From NCBI GenBank assembly GCA_008704415.1, contig VXIS01000137.1:51312-115311 (forward strand): DNA of 64,000 bases. Direction: 5' to 3'. Under the pieces are notes generated by a model. It worked only from the letters and a program-made list of their open reading frames with translations. It was not told the origin of the DNA and made no database searches. The stretch comes from Sphaerosporella brunnea (Eukaryota; Ascomycota; Pezizomycetes; Pezizales; Pyronemataceae). Shown here piece by piece: positions 33,096-43,283 of this stretch. Made by a program: the position numbers and the translations under genes. Positions within the stretch are counted from its first letter, which is position 1. Each line of letters begins with the position of its first letter.

Positions 33096-33720
33096 CAGGG
33101 CTGCCAATGGACCGGCCAGTCCGGCTTTCGGCGAGGTCTGAACCCGTTTGAATGAAACGGGCTTTTCACATCGAGGCCCGTTTGGACCAGGCATTTTGGA
33201 CCGAGATCCTGGTGCCCACGGGTGCCGGATGAGCTGCGTGACATGCAGGCGCCCACCGGGCCCGCCAGGCACCCGAACGATCTACCATTGTTTTGAATAA
33301 CACAAGAACGCCGAGACGACGTCAAACGGAGTCCTCCACCACCTGCAAACATGCCCCCCAAAAACAAGCAGTCGTTCCCCCTCCGCTGCCCGAGCTTCCA
33401 AATCGCTCAACAAATATTCGACCTTGACAATCTGCGAGCCCTGACCATATACACGAGTCTGGCGCGCCCAGGACCAAAGACATTCAATTGCTTGGATGAG
33501 ATCGTCGCCGAGCCAAGCGGGCTGCTCCTCAACATCCGCCAACTGAGTATTCAGAGTCAGCCATGTCTCCCTGCAGCAATAACAAGAGCAGCAGGTACAT
33601 AATTACTGTCCATGAGCTCGGCCGCCGTTGACATAGCAGGAATGGTGTTCAATGCTACTCCCATTCGGGGGATGTCTCTTCCCGGGAGGCCTGCAACACC
33701 GCTGTCCAGAGCCTTCACCG
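33096..33720 (-). mobile_element. hAT element, copy C, left part with transposase C-terminus
   Basis: The left terminus CAGGGCTGCCAATGGACCGG is followed by the family core (GGCCAGTCCGG, CCCGTTTGGACCAGG, GACCGAGATCC, GGGCCCGCCAGGCACC). The minus strand then encodes the end of a transposase. MGVALNTIPAMSTAAELMDS (about 33690-33610) matches the hAT dimerisation signature (...IPAxSxxxER.FS). LGDDLIQAIECLWSWA with a heptad-like tail (33510-33350) is its last helix. The right terminus was not found. A minisatellite follows at about 33735. Confidence 0.65.
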
Positions 33721-33734
33721 AATAGTCCTGCCTG

Positions 33735-33895
33735 CCCCGTCTGAGTCATCCACCCCATTCCAGTCCCGTCCGAGTGATCAACCCCGTCCATCGCAGCCCG
33801 GTCCAAGTGATCGCCTCAGTCCGAGTGATCAACCCCTTCAGAGTGATCAACCCGGACCAAGTGATCAACCCCGTCCATGCGAGCCCCGTCTAGGG
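33735..33895 (+). repeat. GTCCGAGTGATCAACCCC minisatellite
   Basis: Irregular repeats of GTCC(G/A)AGTGATCAACCCC(G)TCCAT..GCAGCCC, unit 21-42 bp, about six partial units. The same unit reappears at 34947-35000, so the 1.05 kb between 33895 and 34947 probably inserted into this minisatellite. Confidence 0.75.
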
Positions 33896-34946
33896 ATTCA
33901 ATCTTTCGCCTCGCTTGCGGAGGTCATACCTTCGTGACTGTAAGATTCCTGAGGTTTCGCCCAAAAATCCCGCGATCCATGTGTGTATAAAAGCTTCTTT
34001 ATGGTCAATGGGGGCACTAGTCCGGGCCACAATGGCTGTGAGAAAGCCCGTCGTCAGTACGTCCAATTTAAAGCTCGGCAGAACCTGTTCACCCAATTGA
34101 ACTCCCTTTGGGGTCGCGGCGACGATGCGGAGCAGTTTTGGGAGGAAATGGAGCCCTTTTCGACGGAGCTGTCACAAGTTGCACTCCGCATGTTCCACAC
34201 ACTCTCCAATGCAGTGCCCTCAGAGCCCGCATGATCAACCAGGTATCTCATGCTCGTTCCCCAGCAGACACACTATCAACTGCCGTATTATCTCACATAA
34301 GAGTAACACTTTTAAGCGGCCTTGGCGCGTACCAGCGCGTTTTCAACTCACTCCAAAATGTATGAACTATTTTCTACGTGCGATTCTGAGGCGCTTTAAG
34401 TAATCTTGTTGCTAGCGAAACGTAAAGATGGCCTTTGAAGGCTTAAACGTCGATAATTGCCTCATCAGATGTGTGACTCTTAACTGAGATAATACGGTAA
34501 TACATTAAATAGAATCCTCATACACGAAAAAAGCTGGAATCGGCTTGGCGCACAAACAGCGGACCGGCTCGTCTACATTCACATCAATATGCACATCCTA
34601 GAGTGGGAAGATCAGGCACCACGCAGTTGGCATGAACTGCCAACGCCAGGATTGGTTGGATTTGAGCAAGACGCTCAGGAAGCCCACAATCAGCCATCCT
34701 GCGGCGGGTGGGGGGCATGAGGTTACGCGACGGGTCTTGGAGGGGCGGAGGGGCGGGGGCTACGACGTCCAGAAAAGCTCAAAAAAACTCAAAAAAAAAA
34801 AAACTTTCCCGGGACATTTTTAAATGCGAATTACCCGGTCTTTTTAGTTTTGCTCTGTTTTGTTTTGGTCGATGTAATGTTGGGTAACTTTACGTATTTA
34901 TCTGAAATTGTACCGTACAAAACAATTATTATCTTAGGCCACTAGC
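33896..34946 (+). mobile_element. Probable insertion carrying a decayed hAT transposase end
   Basis: This segment splits the minisatellite. A plus frame at 33983-34234 (83 codons) reads QFWEEMEPFSTELSQVALRM then FHTLSNAVPSEPA before a stop. That is the usual order just before and within the hAT dimerisation region (FW..., ELxxLALRLxxIxxSSAxSER). The next frame continues with INQVSHARSPADTLSTAVL, compatible with the following helix after a frameshift. An A-run lies at 34783-34805. Terminal inverted repeats were not clear. Flanking CCCCGTCT/CCCCGTCC could be a target duplication but also belongs to the minisatellite unit. Confidence 0.45.
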
Positions 34947-35008
34947 CCCGTCCGAGTGATCAACCCCGTCCATCGCAGCCCCGTCCGAGTGACAAACACG
35001 GTCCACGC

Positions 35009-35200
35009 CAGGGCTGTCAAAAGTCCAGCCACTTCTTCTTCCGAGCAGGCCTGAAGCCGTTTGATTCAAACGGGCTTTGAAAATTACGGCCCGTTTAGAC
35101 CAGGCAATTTAGCACGGGACTCAGGTGACCGAATGTGCCCATCAGGCCCGGTGGGGACCCGCCGCCCGGCGGGCCCGCTGGGCACCTGTTAATCTTGCAG
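35009..35200 (+). mobile_element. hAT element, copy D, left end only
   Basis: CAGGGCTGTCAAAAGTCCAG begins the family pattern (CCGTTTGATTCAAACGGGC, CGGCCCGTTTAGACCAGG, GGCGGGCCCGCTGGGCACC). No right terminus or transposase remnant was found downstream. It starts within 10 bp of the minisatellite at 34947-35000. Confidence 0.55.
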
Positions 35201-36025
35201 AGGTCGCCAGTCTGTTCTTGCTAGTGAATGCGACGCTGATTCACCGTGTCATTCCGGTGACGTCCATGTAAAAATTCACCACATTGTGTGTTTTGCTGGC
35301 TGCTTGGCAACGGCGACGGTCACAGGGGATTTGTATGCTGCGATATCTTTGATCAAACACCGATTCCTACAACAGGAAGGTTTTCTTCGCACACCGGTGC
35401 CTCAGTCTTGCGCGATTCTTTGTCTCTATGTCAGAAAGATTGAGGTCTGCACCGTGTGTTGTGAGGCGGTTACGAGCTTGTCATACCCAGTGGGTAGGAC
35501 GGAGACTCCTATTCGAGGTCCAGGCTGTTGGGGGTTTGGTGAACGAGTAACAAAATTGCACACAAAATTCCAGAGTACGTTCAGAAACCTGCGGACGTCG
35601 GCCATTCATGCTTGGGGGACTAGTAAGCCAGAGGTGGCCTTGCTCTTCCCAGGTCATGCACGGTCCAATTTGCATTTGTTCGAGTGTAATGCGCTGGCAT
35701 ATCAATCGTCGTGTCAGTGGGCTGTTCACTTCATTGTTGCGGCCCGGAGGGCCCTGTAAGAGCGGAGCGGGGTAGAGTGCTGGCGAGTGGCGTGGAGTGT
35801 TCAGTAGTGAGGCGGGGAGTTAAACTCCCTGGAAGTTCTGGTGGACAAAGGGGATCTTTCATCCTCTTCTTACCAACTTCTAACCTTCTAATTGATTGTC
35901 TACTTCCCTGCTTCCGAACGTCCCTTGAGTGCGCCCAACGATTCGTCCAATACATCCACATTCATTCACAGTGCACTCATTGTACTCTGGAAATACTGGC
36001 ACTGTATGCGCACAATGAATCAACC
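35201..36025. other. No supported gene
   Basis: One plus frame (35286-35759, 157 codons) and opposing frames are open but show no motif. The sequence resembles neither the retroelements nor the hAT copies in this window. Confidence 0.3.
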
Positions 36026-37049
36026 CAGGGGTCTCAATAGTCCGGCCAGTCCGGCTTTGAGCTCGCCCGGAACCGGACTGTTCCAAACGGACTTTGAAAA
36101 TCCAGCCCGGTTTGGACCAGGCTTTTTTGAGCGCGACCCAGGTACCTACAAGGCCCCGTCAGATGAAGAAATTCCCGGACCCCGGCTGGACTCCCGGGGC
36201 CCGCCCGGCACTCGACATAAAATTGAACTCAACAGACCAAAGAACTAAATACACGACCACAAAAGCGAATACTCATGCTGCCATCTCCGCCACCTGCCTT
36301 TCCAAATCAGCCAACATGGATTCAACCTGTAGAACCTGTGACCCAGCCCCATACACAAGATCTTCTCTCGCCCAAGACTTCAGGCATTTCATGGCTTCAA
36401 TCACGTCGTCCCCCAGCTGGGATCATTGATCCGTAATAGTGTAGAGTCCTCTGGGAGTGCTCTTGAGAGGTGGGTGACGCGCCTGTTTTGCGACGCAGAA
36501 CACTCTGTTTCCTGGAGATCTCTGAAGATCCAAAATAATCCGGGCGGTGGTAGAGGGTCGCGTTCAATCACCTTCCCACCAGGTATTCGCGCTCGGGAGT
36601 TTTTGGATTCGTGAGCATAACGTCAGGATTTGAAATGGAATGTTGTTTCCCAATCCGCCGGGCTCATTGGGCACCGAAACCAGGCACCGCTGCTAAAGTG
36701 GCCTTCGGAGTTGTGATTATAACGTCAGTCTCTGAAATACGAGGGATTGGCTTCATGTTTTTCCATCGGCAGCGTTGGTTGGATCAACAAGCGTCGGATA
36801 CAGGCATAATTTTATGAAGATCGGCGCCGTGCGTTTCCAAAAAACTGGGGGTCGGCTACGCACTTTTAGCATTGGATCCACCGACCCGTCGATCACCAAC
36901 CATCGCCGGGCCCGGCCGCGGCCTATCAGTTACCCAGGCTTAGTTTTTTTCAGTCCGAACCTATTAGGCTTGCCGAATTAAAGCCCGGGACTGACCCGAA
37001 TTTCCGGGCCCCGTTAGACTGGCGGGCGCCCGGACTCTTGAGACCCCTG
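36026..37049. mobile_element. Non-autonomous hAT element, copy E (1024 bp), intact ends
   Basis: The left terminus CAGGGGTCTCAATAGTCCGG and right terminus CCGGACTCTTGAGACCCCTG are inverted with one mismatch. Both flanks are AATCAACC (36018-36025 and 37050-37057), a perfect 8-bp target duplication typical of hAT insertions. A transposase C-terminal remnant sits on the minus strand at 36419-36273. The rest is non-coding. This is the best-preserved copy of the family in the window. Confidence 0.9.
36273..36419 (-). pseudogene. hAT transposase C-terminal remnant in copy E
   Basis: About 47 residues: GDDVIEAMKCLKSWAREDLV, then YGAGSQVLQVESMLADLERQ, VAEMAA and a stop at 36273-36275. The first part matches the last hAT dimerisation helix. 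The second has hydrophobic residues at heptad spacing, suggesting a short coiled coil. It lacks the catalytic core. Confidence 0.65.
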
Positions 37050-37414
37050 AATCAACCGTGAGCGTTTCTTGCTCGATTGGCACCGTGTGCACAAAGCACG
37101 CCCGGCAGCAAAACAAAGAACGAGTACACACCCATCTGGTGACCGCACGGCAAGCGATTATGATTCCTGCCCCCCTCAATTGAAATCGTCAGAAGAATAG
37201 TTCAATGCTAGCGTAAGGAGTGCGGATATGCGCCCTCACTCTGCCCGCTCCCGCCCACCATTCAACTCCGCACCTCCCCTTGCAACCAGGCGACAAAGAA
37301 AACAAAAGGAATGCACAAGGAAGTTAATAAAAAATTCCACACGCTCAGGCCATAAAAGGTACGCAAAAGCGAGAGCAGCAAAAGCCTTCCGCACCCAGGC
37401 GTGTAGGCAGCGGT

Positions 37415-37504
37415 GAGGAAGCCCCAGGACTCGAACCGGGGCACCCCAGCTGTGAAGGGGTACCAGTCTACCCGGCAGTTTATACCGTTGGGCCGTGGGG
37501 GCTT
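37415..37504 (-). tRNA. tRNA-like sequence (A box and B box), identity unclear
   Basis: The minus strand has a 3' B box GGTTCGAGTCC matching the consensus exactly and an A-box-like GGCCCAACGG at the right distance. The ends pair (AAGCCCC with GGGGCTT). A D-like arm can form from CGGC/GCCG. The anticodon position forms an unusually long 8-bp hairpin (GGTACCCC/GGGGTGCC) with a 9-nt loop TTCACAGCT, so CAC (Val) is only one reading. The T stem has a central mismatch. A TTTT terminator occurs about 40 nt downstream. It could be a tRNA pseudogene or a tRNA-derived element. Confidence 0.4.
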
Positions 37505-38045
37505 TTTTGATGTCAGGTTCAATGCAGTCGGACCCATAAACACTCAATGTTGAAAGGCCCAAACCTCTGGTTACAACCAATTTTTTCTGCCCTCACTCAG
37601 CGGTCATCGCTCGTCGATAACCTGCAGCCAATACTATCAATAGCTGGACCTCTCTCGCCTGCAGCATGTCTGGCACTGAGCCGTGCAGCAATCCATTATT
37701 CATTCACTCTTGAGCATTCTTGCAATTCCTCAGACTCATTATCGATTGCGATCGAGTAATGGTGATCTTACTGCAAAGCAATGCAGATGGTATCGGCGCT
37801 GGCTAGCTATTGTGTCCATACAACGAGCGCGCGCTCAAACAAGGAAAAGGCATACAATCGTTGTCTCGGAGTTTGCGACTTCAAAACCGAACCACGCTAC
37901 CTTTTCCTTGACGAATATGAGCGAACTGTCGGGCTGTAACACGATACGCGGTCAGGCATCGTTGCATTCAATGGCTACCGCAAAAAGGGAACAATCCGAC
38001 TGTATGTACTCGTGGGGCATCACTTCGTGGTTCATGGCGGGGAAT
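37505..38045. other. No recognisable gene
   Basis: Short frames only. Nothing repetitive was noticed until the hAT terminus at 38046. Confidence 0.3.
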
Positions 38046-38720
38046 CAGGGCTGCTAATATACCGGCTAGTCCGGCTATTGGCCCAATCTGAACCCGTTTG
38101 AATTAAACGGGCATCTCAAATCGAGGCCCGTTTAGACCAGGCATTTTGGACCGAGATCCAGGTGCCTACGGGCCCCGGCGAGGTCAAGTACACGTGATAT
38201 TTGGGCGCCCGTCGGGCCCGCCAGGCACCCGAACTATCTACCATTGCTTGAAATAACACAAGAACCCCCGGACAAGGTCAGACTGAGTCCCTCCCACCTG
38301 CAATTATTCCACACAAAAATCACTAGTCATTCCATCTCCGCTGCCCCAGTTTCCAAATCTCACAACATCCGTTCAACAGTATGGATCTGGGACACGGACC
38401 ATTGACAAGCGCCTCACGTGCCCAGGACTTCAGACACTCAAGTGCTTCGATAATATCGTCAACACGGGACGCTCGTTGATTAGTACTGGTGGATCGACCT
38501 CTGCAATGATCAGGGAGTTAGTAATTAGCCTACGGTGCCCACCTACAAGCGCTGGAAGGGACCGTCGATGTTCATACCCACTGAAAATGCGTTCGGCCAC
38601 GGTTGCATTGCAGGAATGGCATTCAATTCGAGTCCCATGCGGGTAAGATCTCTTCGCAGCAACGTGTGGATGGGAGAGATACTGTGAGTAAAAACCGTGC
38701 GGATGTTTGGGAAGCGTCAA
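38046..38720 (-). mobile_element. hAT element, copy F, with transposase C-terminus
   Basis: The left terminus CAGGGCTGCTAATATACCGG and the following ~260 bp are nearly identical to copy J at 59281 (shared AATTAAACG..GCATCTCAAATCG, GGCGAGGTCAAGTACACGTG). On the minus strand, MGLELNAIPAM then, after a frameshift, ATVAERIFSGYEHRRSL (about 38650-38560) form the hAT dimerisation signature with the ER.FS motif. VDDIIEALECLKSWAREALV (38465-38400) is the last helix. A right terminus was not established. Confidence 0.65.
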
Positions 38721-39600
38721 CGGGACGTCGTCGTCACGGTGTGGTTGGAATTGAGTGACACACATCCAGAATATTCTATCCTCTACGTCACGACATGAAC
38801 CTACCAAGATATGATTCTAACGAGCGACGTTTCTCAGTCTTGCGTAAATACAAGCCATCGGAGAGCCTTCATGGGGAAATGGTCGTGAGTTTAGACTCCG
38901 CCGGAATCAAACTGCCTGACGATCATCTAGCCGGCAACCTCGGAAACGATACGGATAGAAACATCCGTCCACTAGGTTTGCACTATTGCCAGCTCCTCCG
39001 GGATGCTTAGACCTTAGTCAATTTGTCCGATCTGAGATTTATCGGTGATCGGCAGGAATGCGGCTAGCAATGCCCACTTGATCTATATTGCGACGAATAT
39101 CATGTGCATTTGGCCGATTTGATGCCTGGAGATCATGTGCCGTCTTAGGAGGGGGACCTTCACATTACCAGAGTAACTGAACGCGCTGAATGTGATTCGC
39201 CATTCGTTGAATGATTAGGTATATACCTCGCCATCTGCTTCCAGAATGCAGCAACGCCGACTGGCCAACCAATTCTCTGCATACTGGTAATGCACAAACA
39301 GCCAGGAATTACTAGCACGACGGTTTCGACAGCTGGAACTTGCGTTACTGTTCCGCAAACTTTGAGCATCACTACTGGAGTCTCGAGGAACCTCGACCCT
39401 GAAACGCGGCCAGTCACGTAGTATGATTCGGCTGAGCCGCCCAACAGTGAACCCTAACCACCGCCACCAGCTAGTCTGGCAGCCCTGCCCGCGTCACCTC
39501 GCTTCTACTTCTTGACCACTCCCTTCCCAAACTTCCCCACCACACACCCCAACCTTGAACACCTCCTCCACCTCACACGCTACCATCGCCACCACTCTCA
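38721..39600. other. No gene; promoter region of the next gene at its end
   Basis: Short frames without motifs to about 39470. From 39490 to 39608 the plus strand becomes C/T/A-rich (CTTCTACTTCTTGACC, CCTCCTCCACCTCACACG), typical of a fungal 5' leader directly upstream of the start codon at 39609. No clear TATA box is seen. Confidence 0.4.
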
Positions 39601-39608
39601 CGATCGCC

Positions 39609-41018
39609 ATGACCACGCGTACCAGTAACCTCTCAGGCTTCGCAGCCCTGGCTGAAGCGACGACGATTGATATCAGCCTCATCGGCACCAAGCGTGACGG
39701 CGGGTCCCTTCAACTTGAGCTCCCTCCTAAGCGCCTCCGAAACGATGATGAAGAGCGATGCGATGCGATCGACACCATCAGTTCTGCCATCATTGCGCAC
39801 GCCGGTCTCGCAGATGACGCGGTCTTTAGAACAGTCACCGTCACAGGTCGAGAGCCGGCGATCACGGAGGTTACCAAGTTTCTTAGCGACGCCATCGAGC
39901 AGTTCACGGAACCCGCAAACACTCTGACCCTTACCCGTGAGGAGGAGATCAACTGCAAGCGGGTGTTGCGAGAAGTTCTCGTTGCGGTAAGGAAAGCTCC
40001 CGGCCGCTATAGCTCCCCAATGTACTGACCGAGTATCCCCCAGTTCAACCAGATCTGCGGAGGTAGATGCCTCAGCCATAACTACTGGCAGACCGTTGCC
40101 CAGCCCACGCCAACCGACCTGATGCAGCACTTGCTGTCTGCTCCACACCGCAGCCGATTCATCGCCTTCGCTGGCGGCGATGAGCGTAAACTCCAGGAAA
40201 TGATATCGCTCTACGACCACCCGACACTGTTCAGCGCCTTTTCGCGAGATGTTCACACGGTCACGGTCAAGGAGGCGATCGATGCAGTTGAAGCTTGGGG
40301 TCGGATCCGCGGACAAGGCGCTCGCACACTGAGGAATATGCTTGCGTTTCAGCTCAATGTCCGAGTGTTGTGGCAGGTGCAGACTACGGACCTAGGCAAG
40401 GAGCTCCACGAGCACGTCCAGGCTATGAACGAGCGTCGTCACAACAGCATTGACATCGAAAATATCGCGCGCGCATTCAACGAGTCGTGCAAGCAGCAAT
40501 GGATCAGAGATGCGGAGGAGGCGAAACTGCTTGTTACCTACGACAAGTATCAGGCCAAGGTGGCTGAGCTCGAAGCTAAGGACAGGGAACTTGCGACATC
40601 CATTCAAACCCTGATCGATCGTGACACTGCGTTCACTACCGAGCTGGAAACTGCGACTTCCAGGATCAGCGAATTGGAGACTGTGAACTCCAAGCTGACC
40701 GCCGGAAACACCAAACTCGCGACCGAGCTCGCGACTACCAATGAGACCGTCAAGACTGTCAGAGAGCAGAACACCGCCCTGGCTACCGAGCTCGCGACTA
40801 CCAATGAGACCGTCAAGACTCTCAGAGAGCAGAACACCGCCCTGGCTACCGAGCTCGCGACTACCAATGAGACCGTCAAGACTCTCAGAGAGCAGAACAC
40901 CGCCCTGGCTACCGAGCTTGCAACGACCAAGGACTGCGTCAAGACTCTCACCAAGACTGTCACCGCCCTCTCCGAGAAGGTCGACGAGCTTCTTTCCCGG
41001 GACAAGTCCGCGGTTTAA
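39609..41018 (+). CDS. Two-exon gene, 450-residue coiled-coil protein, unknown function
   Basis: Exon 1 is 39609-39986 (126 codons) and exon 2 is 40044-41018. The 57-bp intron (GTAAGG, branch TACTGAC, CCCCAG) is phase 0. The ATG context is ATCGCCATGACC after a pyrimidine-rich leader. Residues 1-250 appear globular with no family I recognise (for example KLQEMISLYDHPTLFSAF, EAIDAVEAWGRIRGQGARTL). From about residue 295 to 445 it is a long coiled coil (AKVAELEAKDRELATS onward). Residues 354-416 are three copies of a 21-residue unit, ELATTNETVKTLREQNTALA plus Thr. No signal peptide or membrane segment. Unlike everything around it, it has no stops or frameshifts, so it is probably an expressed, lineage-specific gene, perhaps a scaffold or cytoskeletal-type protein (inference). 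Confidence 0.8.
40725..40913 (+). repeat. Three 63-bp in-frame tandem repeats inside the coiled-coil gene
   Basis: Units at 40725-40787, 40788-40850 and 40851-40913 differ by a single base that I can see (GTC/CTC, Val/Leu). A partial, diverged unit precedes and another follows. 63 bp is 21 residues, exactly three heptads, so copy-number change keeps both the frame and the coiled-coil register. Confidence 0.9.
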
Positions 41019-41610
41019 GGGTTCTCTTCCTCTCCCAGGGTGTTTGCTGTTGTCAGGGATGGATGGGGGATACCGCAGCGCACGGCCTAGGCGTACTATA
41101 GTAAAGGCACAGTTGAAATTTCGCGGTTCATGGGTTTTTTGTTTTCGTACTTTAAGTTCAATCAAGTGTTTTTCCTTTTGCTTTTGCAATGTCTTAGCTG
41201 TTCCAACACGCGGGGGGCGCAGCCGCGCCACCCGGAAATCGTACCAACTGCGCGCCTACGCGCCTGGCGGCGGCCTCATGACTGTCACTCCACCCTGCAG
41301 CCGCGCTCGGGCGCTACGTTGTGGGGTACACCCAATGCAAGACGTTTATTGAGCACCCATAAGAGACTACCCACGGGCACCGCGGACCGTTCCTGTTCTA
41401 CTGTTGGAACGTGATCCACGTCAGTATTTCTCCCAGTCCAGTCCGACCAGTGCTGCGCGAAGACAGGACCTGGAGCACATCATGCAGTGCAGTCCCAGAG
41501 ATTGCGGGGGATCAGCAGTGCTTTGGAGCGGTATGAACTGGACAGCCTGCAGGCGATCCAGTCGACCGGATACGTCCAGCGCGGTAATGTATCACCTATA
41601 TCGCATTTTT
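41019..41610. other. 3' flank of the coiled-coil gene; no other gene
   Basis: The first ~150 bp downstream of the stop is T-rich with TTTAAGTTCAATCAAGTG and CTTTTGCTTTTGCAATG, plausible as a 3' UTR. No convincing AATAAA. The remainder has short frames without motifs. Confidence 0.3.
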
Positions 41611-41619
41611 GGACTTCAT

Positions 41620-42556
41620 TTACAAACCGCCCGCGCCTTCAAAACCCATATAGTAAACACTGGCCATATTGTTATGTATCCTCCAACCCTTGAGGCACTC
41701 GAAGGCGTTGACATTTTCGTCACGGATCTGGCAACGGCTGTCGGCAAGCGTGAGGTGTGCGCTGCTGAAGCTCCGCTGCAGCGCGGCAGACATGGCGGGT
41801 ACTGACAAAAGTTCCACCGCCATTTTTCGAGGTCTTTTTACGCAGGATCAGCGTTTTTGCGCCCCAATTATGCAATCACATCTGTGGGCTTGCACCGTCC
41901 GCAATAGGACTATCCGCAATGTTTCTGTGAATCGTTTTCACGTGTTGAATGGCATTTTTCGTCGAACCAAGGGCAAACGCAGCTGGGTTGTTTGAATTGG
42001 GCGGGCCTCCACTCCGGAAGTGAGCACACACCCTCACGTCACGCAGGTCGGTGGCAACCATACATCTATTGCACTTCTTCCGGCTCTCACCCCGAATCAC
42101 AACGTCTTCGCCATTTTCACGCACCCCGACGTGATTTGAGCGGGGCTGTTTCCCGGCTTGGAACAATGCGGATATGGTTCCTTGGGATCTGCCGGGTCCA
42201 GCTGCGTTGCTTCCCGTCTTGGATGTAAACATGCAACTTGGGAGCGAGCATAACTGGGGAAATGCTGGGAACTGTAAGACATCACGATGACGGAAGCAGC
42301 TGTCCTGGAAACGGAATTGGAGTTGGTACTCAGGGTCCAATCTGGCACGTGGTGAGTGACTTACAGGGTGATGACAATTCGAGTTGTTGTACATGGTCTC
42401 AGGGCCCAGTCGCGAATCAGATGCGCATTGATGACGTTCGAAGGTGTGTTGGGTTGAGTACGGATGAGTGAGGATTAGTTGGATACCTCGGACGAGTGAT
42501 GAGTAGTTGGTCCAGTCCAGCGAACGCATGGACCTGGTTTTGCACTCCCAGATCAA
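41620..42556 (-). pseudogene. Internally deleted hAT transposase (BED finger + dimerisation end)
   Basis: On the minus strand, 42556-41876 is open for 227 codons and ends with a BED-like zinc finger: CNRC..., then FALGSTKNAIQHVKTIHRN (C-x2-C ... H-x4-H spacing). After a frameshift, 41823-41620 encodes MAVELLSVPAMSAALQRSFS, then AFECLKGWRI, the hAT dimerisation region. The large catalytic middle is missing, so this is a deletion derivative of a full transposase. Its first ~60 codons lie in the repeat shared with 29.8 and 56.2 kb. Terminal repeats were not identified. Confidence 0.65.
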
Positions 42557-42660
42557 TCGCGGACTGAAATCGCTTCATTGCTCTGTCGAGCGCGGACTAA
42601 ACTGGACTAAGGCAGACCAGGCCGACCTGCAGACCGCCCCGGGCCGTGAGTAACACTTCC
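42475..42660 (-). repeat. Dispersed repeat, copy 2 of 3
   Basis: The minus-strand counterpart of 29815-29990 and 56160-56290, sharing the CGCGGACTGAA/GATTGATC..GGGA and GGCAGACC..CC..CCTGCAGACCGC blocks and CCGGGCCGTGAG. It precedes the BED-finger transposase frame and was probably its 5' region. Confidence 0.55.
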
Positions 42661-43283
42661 TTGCACTGCGTCTACGCGAGGCCCCCCGCCAGCGTCGACA
42701 GCCTCTGGAATGTGCAGTAGTGGTACCTTCCCGGCCATTACCATCCACTTTGGTCCGCACAGCGCGTTTCTATTGGCGGCTACTTCTGCGGAGACCTGGA
42801 ACCTCAACCGTTCAATGGTCGAGCATGGTAACCGTCTCAGCTCTAACCCCATCTGCATTTGCAGCTATCTTCTTGAGCTTTGCACCGGCTTCAGCAAGTT
42901 CAACACCGTGAGGGTAACCACGCAATACTCTTGCCGTTTTGCAACTAGGCGCGAGGATCGGCCTTGCGGGTTGGAGGAAAACGAACACCCGGTGCGCACT
43001 CATAATTTGAAGGTTGTAGAAGCCCCGAGCCACCCTGTTGGCTGTTAGCTGAATACACGGTTGGACAGGAAAGCGAACTCCTGAATAGAATCAAATTTAG
43101 CTTCGGGGGTGTTGACGCTCGTGCCATCCGCGGTCAGATTGCCTTATTCTGCAAACGTCTCGTTCAAAACGCGCTGGATGAGACGCTCGCTGTGCGTTTC
43201 TGAGCGATGTCGAACCGCAGTTGTTGGTGCTGTTGTCAGCACGAAAACCGCCGGAATCTGAAACCTCCGAGCTGGGAGGCCAA
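42661..43283. other. No recognisable gene
   Basis: Short overlapping frames only. It ends at the target duplication of hAT copy G. Confidence 0.3.

Noticed and set aside
37415..37504. Selenocysteine or suppressor tRNA (TCA anticodon reading)
   Set aside because: The reading requires an arbitrary register of the abnormal anticodon arm and most fungi lack selenocysteine insertion. The evidence supports only a tRNA-like sequence.
38046..39487. A full-length autonomous hAT element from CAGGGCTGCTAAT (38046) to GTCTGGCAGCCCTG (39487)
   Set aside because: The two ends look inverted, but the flanking 8-mers (CGGGGAAT and CCCGCGTC) do not match, and only the C-terminal transposase motifs are readable between them.
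40392..41231. 279-codon minus-strand frame opposite the coiled-coil gene
   Set aside because: It mirrors the tandem repeats of the plus-strand gene, which has a proper intron and start. The antisense frame has no independent support.
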